Assembly: GCA_946803715.1 (NCBI GenBank)
Contig: CAMPET010000165.1
Span: forward strand, 138,628 to 154,127
Length of the DNA: 15,500 nt
Direction of reading: 5' to 3'
Source of the DNA: Beroe ovata
Lineage: Eukaryota; Ctenophora; Nuda; Beroida; Beroidae
The notes under the pieces are model-generated. The model saw only the letters and a program-made list of their open reading frames with translations. It did not search any database and was not told the origin of the DNA. How positions within the stretch are numbered: the first letter of the stretch is position 1; every line of letters begins with the position of its first letter. Position numbers and translations under genes: made by a program. Of the stretch, positions 15,478-15,500 are shown piece after piece.

Positions 15478-15500
15478 TATGTGTGTGTGTGTGTGTGTGT
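15478..15500. repeat. (TG)n microsatellite at the window edge
   Basis: An uninterrupted TG run reaches the last base of the window. On the minus strand it lies just upstream of the acceptor of the first visible RhoGEF exon. Confidence 0.9.

Noticed and set aside
1-15500. tRNA, rRNA or other structural RNA genes
   Set aside because: I saw no A/B box pair with a cloverleaf and no rRNA-like blocks, though a covariance-model scan was not possible.

Overview
The window looks like about 15.5 kb of draft nuclear genome from an invertebrate animal. The genes carry spliceosomal introns with GT/AG ends and pyrimidine-rich acceptors. AATAAA-type poly(A) signals, a LINE remnant, many microsatellites and single N bases are present. 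Several introns are tiny (36, 38 and 57 nt), which suggests a compact genome such as a demosponge, but the species is inference only. I see no bacterial, plasmid or viral signature.

Layout from left to right. Positions 1-640 are repeats: a 172-bp tandem duplication, a short palindromic transposon-like element and a perfect palindrome. An apparently intronless CACYBP/SIP gene (minus strand) fills 1413-2102. Positions 2103-4217 are non-coding and repetitive: degenerate short repeats, a 151-bp inverted-repeat element with a GCGCGC core, and a TTACTCTTACAGTG satellite. A C2H2 zinc-finger ORF lies on the plus strand at 4218-4955, with a poly(A) signal near 5132. A 13-exon gene on the minus strand runs from 10965 down to 5375. 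I assembled it by hand from splice sites, and every junction keeps phase except that the last one is uncertain. It encodes about 579 residues of a family I do not recognise. A second minus-strand gene (11321-12850, 509 residues, with a 5' UTR intron) looks nuclear and is also unrecognised. Positions 12960-14560 hold the 3' end of a LINE and more palindromes. The right edge holds the last four exons of a probable Rho guanine-nucleotide exchange factor (DH end plus PH domain) on the minus strand.

The genes do not form an obvious pathway: a Siah/S100 adaptor, a zinc-finger protein, two unknown proteins and a RhoGEF. The 509-residue gene, the 13-exon gene and the RhoGEF all point the same way. 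The zinc-finger gene converges on the 13-exon gene. The least explained material is the 13-exon gene, the palindromic GTTAAC array inside its intron 6, and a small family of palindromic elements (copies near 300, 3391 and 14218).
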